Position numbers and translations under genes: made by a program. This document shows positions 27,068 through 35,938 of a DNA stretch of 64,000 nucleotides, in pieces. Source of the stretch: Pseudothauera hydrothermalis (GTDB lineage Bacteria > Pseudomonadota > Gammaproteobacteria > Burkholderiales > Rhodocyclaceae). Position 1 is the stretch's first letter. Each line of letters starts with the position of its first letter. The stretch covers positions 1,302,001-1,366,000 of the forward strand of contig NZ_CP029331.1 of assembly GCF_003345255.1 (NCBI RefSeq), written 5' to 3'. Below the pieces are notes generated by a model. The model had not been told where the DNA came from. It saw only the letters and a program-made list of their open reading frames with translations, and searched no databases.

Positions 27068-27565
27068 TCATCGTTTCACACTCCGCTGGGCTTCGACAAA
27101 ACTGCGCAGTGCCCAGATTGCTTCTTGTGACAGCACCCCCGCCCAGGGTGGCATGTGTTCCACCCCAAGGCGAATTTTGCCTTCGAGTACGGTGGTGAGA
27201 AAGTAATGATCCGCGTCGCGGGTGCAGCGCGCGGCCAGTTGCGGATCTTTCAGACGCTGGCAGTACATTCCGACCAGCCGCAGATTGGCCGCAGGGCCAG
27301 GTTCGAGCGACTCGGCCCCGTGACAGCGGGCGCAGACTTGGGCATAGAGCGCGCGGCCGACCGCGATGGCGTGGGCGTTGCCGCGGTAGGGGTTTTCTTC
27401 GCGCCATTCGTTGCCCAAGGCGGGCAGCCCGGACAGGTCGACCGTCGGTGCCACGGGCGTCGCAGCACCGACGCCGCCGGGTATGACCAGCAGCAAAGCC
27501 AGTAGCAGCGCCCGGCTGCGGCGGCGCTGCGTTGTGTCGGCACAGGCTCGAGTCGGTGTGGACAT
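27068..27565 (-). CDS. Periplasmic cytochrome c associated with dehydrogenase 2
   Basis: A 165-residue single-heme cytochrome c. The start at 27565 (MSTPTRACADTT) follows the pentapeptide gene by 16 bases; the in-frame extension upstream lies inside that gene. An N-terminal hydrophobic segment (ALLLALLLVIPGGVGAA) serves for export. Heme is held by Cys78 and Cys81 in CARCHG with His82; the distal Met is probably in VEHMPPWAG. The stretch LPALGNEWREENPYRGN is shared with the PedF-like cytochrome at 41043-41480, so the two are paralogues. Likely electron acceptor of the dehydrogenase encoded two genes upstream. Confidence 0.85.
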   Translation of the reverse strand: MSTPTRACADTTQRRRSRALLLALLLVIPGGVGAATPVAPTVDLSGLPALGNEWREENPYRGNAHAIAVGRALYAQVCARCHGAESLEPGPAANLRLVGMYCQRLKDPQLAARCTRDADHYFLTTVLEGKIRLGVEHMPPWAGVLSQEAIWALRSFVEAQRSVKR

Positions 27566-27581
27566 GGGCGCCTGCGCTGGC

Positions 27582-28181
27582 TCACCAGCCTTCCGGACAG
27601 CCCTTGCAGCCGTCCAGGTTGGCATCGGGGAAAATGGCAAAACGCAGCACGCAGCGCTCCATGATGGCATCGGCAAGATTGGCATTGTTGAACTTGGCCT
27701 CCTGTAAATCGGCCTCGATGAAGCGGGCCTGCACGAAACGGGCGTAATTGGCGCGCGCCGCTTCGAGCATTGTCCCGGTGAAGTCCGCACCGCTGAAATC
27801 CGAGCGCATGAGGCGGGCGAATTCCATGTGCGCGCCGGCAAAGTTGGCGCCGCGAAATAGCGCCACCGGCGCGTTGACCTTGTCCAGCCGGGCCTCGCGC
27901 AGGTCGGCACCGTCTAGCGTGGCGCCGGCCAGGTTGGCTGCCCGCAGATCCGCACCGCGTAGATTGGCGCCGCGCAAATCGGCACCGGCAAGATTGCGGC
28001 CGACCAGCGAGGCACCCGCTAGATCTGCACCAGGGCAGCGGGTGTAGGGCCAGATGCCGCAACCGTTGATGATGTCGGGATCGCCGGTTGAGTCCTGTGC
28101 GGTTTCGCTGGGGCCAGCCAGCGCCCCACAGGCAAGCGCTGAGAACAGCAAAACGGTGGAAACAGTCCGTAGGGTGTGCAT
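27582..28181 (-). CDS. Exported pentapeptide-repeat protein
   Basis: A 199-residue protein with a signal peptide (SALACGALAG) followed by an Ile/Cys-rich start (IINGCGIWPYTRCPG) and about 20 tandem A(D/N)LXX repeats, such as GADLRGANLRGADLRAANLAG (repeat unit ADLRG). These fold as a right-handed square beta-helix. The C-terminal part has CVLRFA and CKGCPEGW, so four or more cysteines may form disulfides. It lies between dehydrogenase 2 and its cytochrome. A structural or electron-transfer docking role in the periplasm is possible but not shown. Confidence 0.85.
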   Translation of the reverse strand: MHTLRTVSTVLLFSALACGALAGPSETAQDSTGDPDIINGCGIWPYTRCPGADLAGASLVGRNLAGADLRGANLRGADLRAANLAGATLDGADLREARLDKVNAPVALFRGANFAGAHMEFARLMRSDFSGADFTGTMLEAARANYARFVQARFIEADLQEAKFNNANLADAIMERCVLRFAIFPDANLDGCKGCPEGW

Positions 28182-28236
28182 GGTTTGATGCCTCTTGCAA
28201 GCGGGGCGCCGCCAAAGCTGCGTCCCGCCTGGCGTT

Positions 28237-30120
28237 TTAGCGGCTCGCTAATTTTTTGGGCAGTTTGAAGACCCAGAATGAGCCGCCCTGCGTGACCTGC
28301 TTGGTGAGGTCTGCCATATCGCCGCCCCACAGCGGCACCGCGCCGCCATAGCCGCTGGATAGGCCGATGTACTGCTCGCCGTCCATTTCCCAGGTGATCG
28401 GTACCGAGACGATGCCGGAGCCGGTCTGAAACTTCCACAGCTCCTTGCCGGTTTTGGCATCGAACGCTTTGACGTAGCCGTCGGAGGTGCCGGTAAACAC
28501 CAAGCCACCGGCAGTGGCCAGCGTACCGGCCCACAAGGGGAATTCCTCCTTGTGTTCCCAAACGATCTTGCCGGAGACCGGATCGAGCGCCCGCAGCGTG
28601 CCGACATGGTCATTGAACAAGCGCTTGATGCGGAAGCCTTGGCCAAGATAGGCAGAGCCAGCCTTGTAGCTCACTTTTTCGGTCCAGTAGTCCATTGCCC
28701 AATGGTTGGCGGCGATGTAGAACAGGCCGGTATCCGGGCTGTAGGACATCGGGTTCCAGTTCTTGCCGCCGAGAAAAGGCGGCGAGACGAACACCGATTC
28801 GCCTTTATCTGCGCCGTCCTTGGGCAACGGCGGGCGGTTGCCGGTTTCGATTGGTTTGCCGGTCTTGAGGTCGAAGCCTTTGGCCCAGGTGATGCCGTCG
28901 ACAAAGGGATAAGCGGCGATCAGCGCGGTTGGACGGTTCGGATAGCCGGAACCGTTGGCGAGCTTGTCGCGGTCGGTGATGAAGAAAAAGCCGTTACGGT
29001 CGGCATGTGCGCCGGCCTTGACGGTTTTGCCGGTTTTCGGATCCTTGTACTCGAAGAGTACGATCTCGTTGTTCCCGGAAAAATCCCAGGCATCGTTCGG
29101 GGTGTGTTGGTAGAAGCCTTTGAGTTCGCCGGTTGCGGCATCCACATAAGCTTGACCGGAGGTAAACAGGCTGTCCCAGTTGCGCGGATCGTCGCCCGGT
29201 GCGGTGCGCGCCCAGGTGTTCCAGGGCGCGGGGTTGCCCGCGCCGATGACGATGGTGTTGGTTTCGGCGTCAAAGGTGGCGCTTTGCCACGGGGCGCCGC
29301 CGCCGTGACTCCAGGCTTCGACCTTGCCGGTTGGACGAGTTGGGTCGTTGGGCCATGAAGGCGCCTTGGGGTCGCCGGTGGGTGTGCTGTCCTTGCCGTT
29401 GAGGCGGCCCATGTGGCCTTCGACCAGCGGACGTGCCCAGACCTCTTCCCCGGTATCGGGATCGCGTGCAAACAGGTAGCCGACCACGCCGAATTCATCG
29501 CCTGAGCTGCCGTGAACGAGCAGCACACGGCCGCTTTTCTGGTCCTTGACGATGGTGGGGGCGCCGGTCATGGTGTAGCCGATCTTGTGGTCGCCAAACT
29601 TTTTCTTCCACACCACTTTGCCTGTCTGACGGTCGAGGGCCACGATGGATGCGTCCAGCGTGCCAAAGAACACCTTGTCGCCGTAGATCGCCGCGCCGCG
29701 GTTGATCACATCGCAACACGGGCGGATGTCGTCCGGCAGACGGTGCTCATAGGCCCATAGCTGCTTTCCGGTCCTGGCGTCGAGGGCGAAGATGCGCGAG
29801 TACGAGGAGGTGACATAGATCACCCCGTCATGGACCAGAGCTTGGGCTTCCTGACCGCGCTGTTTTTCGCCGCCGAAGGAAAACGACCATGCCGGCACGA
29901 GTCCAGCTACCGTTTGGGTGTTGATCTGGGTCAGAGGGCTGAAGCGCTGGCCTTTGAGTCCCATCCCGTACATCAAAACGTCGTCGGTGGTATTGGCGTC
30001 GTTGGCGATGTCATCCCAGCTGACCGGGGCGGCGGATGCCGGAAAAGCGCTGGCCACCGCAATCGCCACCGCTGCAAGGCGGAGCGCCGGCCCGATCCGT
30101 TTTTGGGGGTTCCGAAGCAT
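28237..30120 (-). CDS. exaA: PQQ-dependent alcohol dehydrogenase, calcium type (ExaA/PedE-like)
   Basis: The second quinoprotein alcohol dehydrogenase, 627 residues with a signal peptide ending at FPASA. It shares architecture with the enzyme at 25161: Cys135-Cys136 in PCCDVINRG, Glu209 in SSGDEFG, Asn296 in GAGNPAPWN and catalytic Asp346. The residue two after it is Ser348 (motif W-D-F-S-G), as in calcium-dependent ExaA and PedE. It also has an insertion near residues 300-320 ([14 protein letters not shown]) absent from the other enzyme. The ATG at 30120 has GGAG upstream and starts the signal peptide; a longer frame would run into the kinase 2 promoter. It heads an operon with the pentapeptide protein and cytochrome c. 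No -24/-12 promoter was found on this strand. Confidence 0.92.
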   Translation of the reverse strand: MLRNPQKRIGPALRLAAVAIAVASAFPASAAPVSWDDIANDANTTDDVLMYGMGLKGQRFSPLTQINTQTVAGLVPAWSFSFGGEKQRGQEAQALVHDGVIYVTSSYSRIFALDARTGKQLWAYEHRLPDDIRPCCDVINRGAAIYGDKVFFGTLDASIVALDRQTGKVVWKKKFGDHKIGYTMTGAPTIVKDQKSGRVLLVHGSSGDEFGVVGYLFARDPDTGEEVWARPLVEGHMGRLNGKDSTPTGDPKAPSWPNDPTRPTGKVEAWSHGGGAPWQSATFDAETNTIVIGAGNPAPWNTWARTAPGDDPRNWDSLFTSGQAYVDAATGELKGFYQHTPNDAWDFSGNNEIVLFEYKDPKTGKTVKAGAHADRNGFFFITDRDKLANGSGYPNRPTALIAAYPFVDGITWAKGFDLKTGKPIETGNRPPLPKDGADKGESVFVSPPFLGGKNWNPMSYSPDTGLFYIAANHWAMDYWTEKVSYKAGSAYLGQGFRIKRLFNDHVGTLRALDPVSGKIVWEHKEEFPLWAGTLATAGGLVFTGTSDGYVKAFDAKTGKELWKFQTGSGIVSVPITWEMDGEQYIGLSSGYGGAVPLWGGDMADLTKQVTQGGSFWVFKLPKKLASR

Positions 30121-30268
30121 TTCACGTCTCCATTCGTTGTCTGGTCTACCGACGGTCCAGCCCATGGCGTGTCCGTGGCGTTGCGCAGTATCCGGCACCG
30201 TTGGCTGCGCGGTCGCGGGAACCTCCCCTGCGCGCACCGGGATGATTTCCCGTTGTCGCCGGCAGGCG

Positions 30269-30284
30269 TGGCACGTGGGTTGCT
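30269..30284 (+). promoter_or_regulatory. Sigma-54 promoter of the kinase 2 operon
   Basis: TGGCACGTGGGTTGCT is a full match to TGGCACG-N4-TTGCW, 34 bases upstream of the kinase start codon and divergent from the calcium-type dehydrogenase. Confidence 0.88.
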
Positions 30285-30318
30285 TCGCATTGCCCAAATG
30301 TCTGACGGGGGGTGCGCG

Positions 30319-31683
30319 ATGGATCTGCGTTGGCATCTGGTGGGCGGGCTGTGTGCATTTTCTGTTGCGCTACTGGCGGCTGCGTTGCTGCTGGTGGGCT
30401 TCGCGTTGCGAGAGGATGTGGCCGAGGAAGTGGAGGCTTCCAGACGTCTGGCCGAGCTGATGCTGGCGGTACATGAGGCGCGTGAAGGCTCGTCGGCGGC
30501 GCTGGAGCGTTTGCTTGCCGACGGACGATTGCGTCATGTGCGTGTATCGCTGGAGCGTCCCGAAATGGAACAGTCGCTCCATCGCACACCATCGAACTCC
30601 GGCGTGGTGGATTGGCTAGCCGGCCAGTTGACCGCCACCGAGACGGCCGCATTGCGCATTCCGCTGGGCCGCGATGTGCTTTGGGTGAGCGCCGATCCGC
30701 GCGCCGAGATCTACGAGATCCTGCGCGATGCGGCATTCATGCTTGCCACCTTGTTGGCATTCTTACTGGCAGGCGGAACCATGGCTTGGTTTGCGATCGA
30801 TCGCGCGCTACGGCCGGTGCGCGCGCTCGAAGACGGCTTGCAGCGCCTCGCGCAAGGCGCCACCGACGCGGTGCTGCCGCAGTTTGAATTGCGCGAGTTT
30901 CGTCGTATTGCCCACGCCATCGAACGGTTGTCGAGCAGTCTTGCCGATGCGCGGGCCGCCGAACGCGCCTTGGCACGGCGCCTGATCGATCTGCAAGAGA
31001 GCGAGCGTCGTCATCTGGCGCGTGAGTTGCATGATGAGTTCGGCCAGTCGCTGGCAGCAATCGGTGCGGCTGCAGCCTTCGTCGAGCGTCATGCGGGCTG
31101 TGCCGATGCCGACAGTCTGATGGCCTGCGCGCGCGACATCCGCACACAGGTGACACAAATGACCGCGCAGGTGCGCGGGCTGCTTAGCGAACTGCGGCCT
31201 CACGGTCTCGAGGGGCTGGGCATGCTGGATGCGCTGACCGAATTGATCGGTGCCTGGCAGCAGCGCGCGAGCGGTGTGACCTTGGAGGCGCGCTTACCCC
31301 AGGTCTTGCCTGAACTCTCGCCCAATGCCGGATTGGCGCTGTACCGCTCATTACAAGAGGCGCTCACCAACGTCTTGCGCCACAGCGGCGCGCGGCGGGT
31401 GTGGGTGAGAGTCAGCGAGTTGTCCGGCGGGGTCTGCCTGGCGGTTTGCGATGACGGTTGCGGCCGGGCGAGTTTGGTCCGTCCCGGCGGTGGTCTGCTG
31501 GGGATGCGCGAACGCGTGGAAATGGCCGGCGGACGGCTGGTGTTCGGTAACGCGCTGGAGGGCGGGTTGAGACTGGAACTATGGCTGCCCGGAGTGAAAA
31601 AGGAGAGAGACAGAAATGACAATACGCATTTTGCTACTCGACGATCATGCGGTGGTCCGCAGTGGGTACCGGCGGTTGCTTGA
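30319..31683 (+). CDS. Membrane histidine kinase (HisKA_3, ExaD/PedS-like), pair 2
   Basis: A 454-residue sensor with helices near residues 7-29 and 138-158, a periplasmic domain of about 110 residues, a HAMP segment ([18 protein letters not shown]) and the phospho-acceptor His238 in [12 protein letters not shown]. The ATPase part has [16 protein letters not shown] and DDGCGR, then [12 protein letters not shown] used the ATG at 30319; the ATG at 30298 would sit right at the expected transcription start. The last 68 bases overlap the regulator gene, an unusually long overlap. The promoter is sigma-54 type, so this sensor itself is under RpoN control. Confidence 0.88.
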   Translation: MDLRWHLVGGLCAFSVALLAAALLLVGFALREDVAEEVEASRRLAELMLAVHEAREGSSAALERLLADGRLRHVRVSLERPEMEQSLHRTPSNSGVVDWLAGQLTATETAALRIPLGRDVLWVSADPRAEIYEILRDAAFMLATLLAFLLAGGTMAWFAIDRALRPVRALEDGLQRLAQGATDAVLPQFELREFRRIAHAIERLSSSLADARAAERALARRLIDLQESERRHLARELHDEFGQSLAAIGAAAAFVERHAGCADADSLMACARDIRTQVTQMTAQVRGLLSELRPHGLEGLGMLDALTELIGAWQQRASGVTLEARLPQVLPELSPNAGLALYRSLQEALTNVLRHSGARRVWVRVSELSGGVCLAVCDDGCGRASLVRPGGGLLGMRERVEMAGGRLVFGNALEGGLRLELWLPGVKKERDRNDNTHFATRRSCGGPQWVPAVA

Positions 31684-32272
31684 CGCCGAGCCGGGTTTCG
31701 AGGTGGTTGCCGAGGCGGCCACCTGCGACGAGGCCTACGCCTGCCTGCAACGCGGTGGCGTGGACGTGGCCGTGGTCGACATCAGTCTGCGCGGCAGCAG
31801 CGGCATCGAGGCCATTCGCCGTATGCTGGCGCGCGCCCCGGAGCTGCGCATTCTGGTGCTGTCGATGCACGACAATCCGGGTTACATCACTCAAGCCATG
31901 CGCGCCGGAGCGGTTGGCTATCTGACCAAAAGCTGCGAACCGGCCGAGATGTTCGATGCCATCCGCGCCGCGGCGGGCGGACGGCGCACGCTCTCGCCCG
32001 AGGTGGCGCAGTCGCTTGCCACGGCTGCGCTGGATGGAGAGCACGGACTTTCACGCCTGACCCCGCGAGAGTTCGAAGTGTTGCGCATGGCAGCCGGCGG
32101 CGATTCGGCAGCGACGATTGCCCGGCGCATGCATCTGAGCCAGAAAACCGTACTCAACCATATGTCGGCGATCCGGCAAAAGCTAGAAGCCGACAACGAT
32201 TTCAAACTGCTCAGGCTGGCTATGTGCCATGGCTTGGTGGATCTGCCGGCCGCGTTCGCTTACCGGGGGTGA
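31616..32272 (+). CDS. NarL/LuxR-family response regulator (ExaE/PedR-like), pair 2
   Basis: A 218-residue regulator. The receiver has Asp9-Asp10, phospho-acceptor Asp55 in VVDISLRG and LTKSCEP with the conserved Lys. The LuxR helix-turn-helix is in LTPREFEVLRMAAGG and IARRMHLSQKTVLNHMSAI. A strong AAGGAG lies upstream even though the start is inside the kinase gene. It is not nearly identical to regulator 1 (different linker and recognition helix), so the two pairs probably read different signals. Its most likely target is the divergent calcium-type dehydrogenase operon, judged by position. Confidence 0.9.
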   Translation: MTIRILLLDDHAVVRSGYRRLLDAEPGFEVVAEAATCDEAYACLQRGGVDVAVVDISLRGSSGIEAIRRMLARAPELRILVLSMHDNPGYITQAMRAGAVGYLTKSCEPAEMFDAIRAAAGGRRTLSPEVAQSLATAALDGEHGLSRLTPREFEVLRMAAGGDSAATIARRMHLSQKTVLNHMSAIRQKLEADNDFKLLRLAMCHGLVDLPAAFAYRG

Positions 32273-32317
32273 GCGTTGCGTGGGCTGCCATGTTTATTGA
32301 CCCGAGGAGATGAACTC

Positions 32318-33172
32318 ATGAAACGCGTATTCAAGTCCATGCTGGTGCTGGCTTCCATGCTTGCCGCGCTGGCACTGCCGGCTGTCGCCGCCGAACGCGC
32401 CACCCCGCGCGAGGCACGCAGCCTGTTCGAGCAAGCAGTCCAATACATGCAGGACAACGGCGCAGAACGCGCATTTGCCGCCTTCAATAACCAGAAAGGC
32501 AAGTTCGTGCGCAAGGATTTATACGTCTTTGTGATCGATGACAAAGGTGTTTATCACGCCAGCGGCGCCGCCCCCGAGGCCCTGGTGGGCATGAACGTGC
32601 TCGATACCACCGATGCGGCCGGCAATCCGCTGTTCCGCCAAATGATCGACGCCACTCGTCAGGCCGACGAAGCCACGGTGCGTTACATGTGGCTGAACCG
32701 GGTCACCAACAAAATCGAACCCAAGGTGAGCTATGTGCGCAAGATCGGCCATTATGTTCTGGGCGTAGGCTATTCGGCTCCGCGCGCCAGCGCCGAGGAT
32801 GCGCGTGCAATGTTGCAGCGGGCGGTTGCCTTTGCCCAGGCGCAGGGCCCGGACAAGGCGGCAGCAGCTTTCAACGATCGCGGCGGCGAGTTCGTCAAGG
32901 ACGATCTGTACGTGTTCATGGTTGACCTGGCGAGCGGCCGCTTTCAAGCCATGGGGATGAATCCAGCATTGTCGGGCACCGATGCGATCGGTTTGCACGA
33001 TGCTGCCGGCCATGCGCTGGTCGCGGAAATGGTTGAGAAGCTCAAGAGCGCCGACGAGGCGAGCGTCGAATACGTCTGGCGTAACCCGGTGACCAATGCG
33101 GTGGAAAAGAAGCGCTCCTACGTGCGCAAGGTCGGCGGCTCGCTGATTGGGGTGGGGCACTACCTTGATTAA
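32318..33172 (+). CDS. Exported protein with two tandem Cache domains
   Basis: A 284-residue protein with a signal peptide (MLAALALPAVAA) and two repeats of about 120 residues. Repeat 1 has ARSLFEQAVQYMQDNGAERAFAAFN and KFVRKDLYVFVIDDKGVYHA; repeat 2 has ARAMLQRAVAFAQAQG and EFVKDDLYVFMVDLASG. Each repeat ends with a VEYVWRNPVTN and KKRSYVRKVG-like segment. This is the single Cache_2 fold, known as a small-ligand sensor, here without membrane anchor or output domain. It starts 45 bases after the regulator and ends at a strong terminator, so it is third in the kinase 2 operon. It may bind an alcohol, aldehyde or acid and present it to the kinase. Confidence 0.82.
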   Translation: MKRVFKSMLVLASMLAALALPAVAAERATPREARSLFEQAVQYMQDNGAERAFAAFNNQKGKFVRKDLYVFVIDDKGVYHASGAAPEALVGMNVLDTTDAAGNPLFRQMIDATRQADEATVRYMWLNRVTNKIEPKVSYVRKIGHYVLGVGYSAPRASAEDARAMLQRAVAFAQAQGPDKAAAAFNDRGGEFVKDDLYVFMVDLASGRFQAMGMNPALSGTDAIGLHDAAGHALVAEMVEKLKSADEASVEYVWRNPVTNAVEKKRSYVRKVGGSLIGVGHYLD

Positions 33173-33220
33173 GCCCAAGCAGCATCAGCGCTAGATTCGC
33201 GCGACACCGATAAAGTACCG

Positions 33221-33260
33221 GCCCGCTGCGCGCAAGCTCTGGCGTGCAGCGGGCTTTTTT
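33221..33260 (+). terminator. Intrinsic terminator of the kinase 2-regulator 2-Cache operon
   Basis: GCCCGCTGC (33221-33229) pairs with GCAGCGGGC (33246-33254), followed directly by TTTTTT. A strong rightward terminator. Confidence 0.9.
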
Positions 33261-33262
33261 GC

Positions 33263-33278
33263 TGGTAACTGCGTTGCC
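33263..33278 (+). promoter_or_regulatory. Possible sigma-54 promoter of TonB receptor 2
   Basis: TGGTAACTGCGTTGCC has the invariant GG and GC at the right distance, but two of the surrounding bases differ from consensus. It lies just after the terminator and about 150 bases before the receptor start. Confidence 0.5.
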
Positions 33279-33426
33279 CGGGCAATGCTCGTAAGGCGGG
33301 AATTTTTCCCGGGTTGGTGCGCCCGGCTTCCCAGGTGGAGCAGGCGAGCAATCCCTAAAATTGGTTGCCGCTCAAGCTTTCCAAGGCCAGGCGCCGCATC
33401 AAGCACGATAAAGGAGACACAAGACA

Positions 33427-35832
33427 ATGGGCGTTACCGCAACGACCGTCTGGTCATTTGCTCGACCTGCCAAGAGCCGTTTTTTCAAGCACCGTCTCAG
33501 ACTCTTGGCGATGGGAGTGGCATGGGCGATGAGTTCGGCGACGCAGGCCCAAAACCAGACGCCCGATCAGCTTGGACCGACCGTGACCGTGATTGGTACT
33601 ACGCCGCTGCCCGGTATCGGCGTGACCGCCGACAAACTGCCGGCCAACGTGCAGACAGTCGAGGGTGAGGCCCTGCAGGCGCAGCACAGCCTGACCATCG
33701 CGGACTACATGGCGCAGAACATGACCGGGGTGAACGTCAATGAGACTCAGAACAACCCCTTTCAACCCAATGTGAATTTTCGCGGCTTCACCGCCTCGCC
33801 GCTGCTTGGCACCCCCCAGGGGCTGTCGGTGTACCAGGATGGCGTGCGCGTGAACGAACCGTTCGGTGACGTGGTGAGCTGGGACCTGATCCCGACCAAC
33901 GCGCTGGCCGACATGGTGTTGATTCCGGGCTCCAATCCGTTGTTTGGCCTCAATACCTTGGGCGGCGCCATTTCGCTGCAAACCAAGCGCGGCTATACCC
34001 ACCGCGGTGCTGCGGTGGAGCTGTCCGCCGGCGCTTGGGGGCGCCACAACGCCCAGGTAGAGTACGGCGGGGTGGCGGACAATGGGGTGGACTACTTCAT
34101 CGCCGGCAACTGGTTCGAGGAGGATGGCTGGCGCGATGCCTCGCCCTCTGACGTGCGCCAGCTGTTCGGCCAGCTAGGATGGCGAAATGACCGCACCGAC
34201 CTTAGCCTGAACCTGTCCCTGGCTGACAACGACCTGATCGGCAATGGTCTGGTGCAGCGGGAGTTTTTGCGCGCCCAGGGCTGGGAGGCGATCAACACTA
34301 AACCGGACCAGACCGCGAACAAGCTCGCCTTCCTCAACTTCAACGCCAGCCACTGGATCGATGATGACATCATGGTGAGCGGCAATGTCTATTATCGAAA
34401 TGCACGCACCCGCACCCTCAATGGCGATGTCAATGACGACATCGATCCGGACGAGCCGGGTTTCGATCTGGACGATTGCGTGCCCGGGGCGGACGAGGAC
34501 GACGCCGAGATCTCCTGCAGCGGGGCGCTCAATCGCAGCAAGTCCAGGCGCGTGGGCTACGGGGCCAGCGCGCAGCTCAACTTCAACCAGAACCTCTTTG
34601 GCCGCCAGAACCTCTTTATCGTCGGGCTGGGCTATGACCGCAGCCGCACCGATTTCGAGCAGGGCACCGAGTTTGGCACCCTCAACACCGGCCGCGGCGT
34701 GGACGGCATCGGCGTGTTCGGCGACGATGGCGAAGTCCAGTTGCGCGGGGTCAATCGCAGCTGGAGCTTTTTCTTGACCGATACTTTTTCGTTCAACGAG
34801 CTCTATCACCTGACTTTGTCGGGGCGTTATACCCACACCCGGGTGGAGAACCGCGACCGCCTGATCCCGGACCCCGGAAATCCCGAATCCTTGACCGGCG
34901 ACCACAGTTTCAAGCGCTTCAACCCGGCGATCGGCTTGGCAATCACCCCGAACAGGAATCTGTCGTTCTACGCCAGCTACAACGAAGCCGGCCGCGCGCC
35001 GACCGCCATCGAACTGGGCTGTGCCAATCCGGATCAACCGTGCAAGTTGCCCAACGCCATGGCCGGCGATCCGCCGCTCGACATGGTGGTGTCCAAAACC
35101 TTCGAGGGCGGCGTGCGCGGTAAAGTGGCGGACCGCTTCGGTTACAGCTTGAGTCTGTACCGCACCCAGAACACCGACGACATCCAGTTCATCGCCGCCA
35201 ATTCAACCGGCGCCGGCTACTTCTCCAACGTCGGTAAAACGCGCCGCCAGGGGATCGATCTGGGCGTCAATGGCGAGATCGGCAAGTTCCGCTGGTTCGC
35301 CGGCTACAGCTACATCGAGGCCACCTACCAGTCCGCCTTCTCGATCGCCAACGAGGTCAATTCCAGCGCGGTGGATACCGACAGCGACGGCGAGGGGGAC
35401 ACCATACTCGTCCGCAAGGGCGACAGCATCCCCGGCATCCCGCGTCATCAGTTCAAGCTGCGCGGCCAATGGCAGGCGCTGCCGCATTGGACCATCGGCG
35501 CCAACATCGTGGCCTTCTCCAGCCAGTATTCGCACGGCAACGAGAACAACGACCACCAGGGCACCGGCGGCAAGGTGAGCGGCTACACCGTTGTGAACCT
35601 GGATACGCGCTACAGCTTTGGCAAGAGCGGCTGGCAGCTGTTCGCTCGGGTCAACAACCTGTTCGACAGGAAGTACTACACCGGCGGCATGTTGGGCGAA
35701 ACCTTCTTCGAAGCCGACGGCACCTTCATGGGCGGCGACGACGAGTTCTCCGCGCTGGTCGCGCCCGGTGCGCCTCGCGCAGCGTGGATCGGCGTGCGCT
35801 ACGAGTTCGGCAAGGCGGGCGGGCGGTTCTGA
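33427..35832 (+). CDS. TonB-dependent outer-membrane receptor with acidic loops
   Basis: An 801-residue receptor. A long N-terminus ends in the export signal region MGVAWAMSSATQAQ. The plug domain spans about residues 50-190 (SVYQDGVRVNEPFGDVVSWD, quoted in part; LFGLNTLGGAI), followed by a barrel ending in the aromatic GRF. The substrate class is not evident. Two features stand out. Residues 334-364 form a loop with 14 acidic residues out of 31 and end near Cys351 and Cys364. Residues 650-658 (DTDSDGEGD) look like an EF-hand-type DxDxDG metal site. Both could bind calcium or lanthanide ions. It sits between the kinase 2 operon and the degenerate AcoR-like gene, inside the PQQ island. Confidence 0.85.
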   Translation: MGVTATTVWSFARPAKSRFFKHRLRLLAMGVAWAMSSATQAQNQTPDQLGPTVTVIGTTPLPGIGVTADKLPANVQTVEGEALQAQHSLTIADYMAQNMTGVNVNETQNNPFQPNVNFRGFTASPLLGTPQGLSVYQDGVRVNEPFGDVVSWDLIPTNALADMVLIPGSNPLFGLNTLGGAISLQTKRGYTHRGAAVELSAGAWGRHNAQVEYGGVADNGVDYFIAGNWFEEDGWRDASPSDVRQLFGQLGWRNDRTDLSLNLSLADNDLIGNGLVQREFLRAQGWEAINTKPDQTANKLAFLNFNASHWIDDDIMVSGNVYYRNARTRTLNGDVNDDIDPDEPGFDLDDCVPGADEDDAEISCSGALNRSKSRRVGYGASAQLNFNQNLFGRQNLFIVGLGYDRSRTDFEQGTEFGTLNTGRGVDGIGVFGDDGEVQLRGVNRSWSFFLTDTFSFNELYHLTLSGRYTHTRVENRDRLIPDPGNPESLTGDHSFKRFNPAIGLAITPNRNLSFYASYNEAGRAPTAIELGCANPDQPCKLPNAMAGDPPLDMVVSKTFEGGVRGKVADRFGYSLSLYRTQNTDDIQFIAANSTGAGYFSNVGKTRRQGIDLGVNGEIGKFRWFAGYSYIEATYQSAFSIANEVNSSAVDTDSDGEGDTILVRKGDSIPGIPRHQFKLRGQWQALPHWTIGANIVAFSSQYSHGNENNDHQGTGGKVSGYTVVNLDTRYSFGKSGWQLFARVNNLFDRKYYTGGMLGETFFEADGTFMGGDDEFSALVAPGAPRAAWIGVRYEFGKAGGRF

Positions 35833-35938
35833 GCATTCGCCGGACACCGCGGACTCTCCCCGCGCCTGCTATCTGAAGCAGCGTGGCGGGGTGGCGCCGA
35901 TACCCGGTGCGCCACCACCGGCAGGGCGCGAGCCGTGC

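Noticed and set aside
25026-27407. A 793-codon open frame on the minus strand opposite the lanthanide-type dehydrogenase
   Set aside because: It mirrors a clear gene, has no family features, and such long antisense frames are expected in high-GC coding DNA.
30121-30268. A sigma-54 promoter for the calcium-type dehydrogenase
   Set aside because: Only one GG-N10-GC match (AGGGGAGGTTCCCGCG type) was found, with poor flanks. The gene is more likely controlled by the adjacent response regulator with sigma-70.
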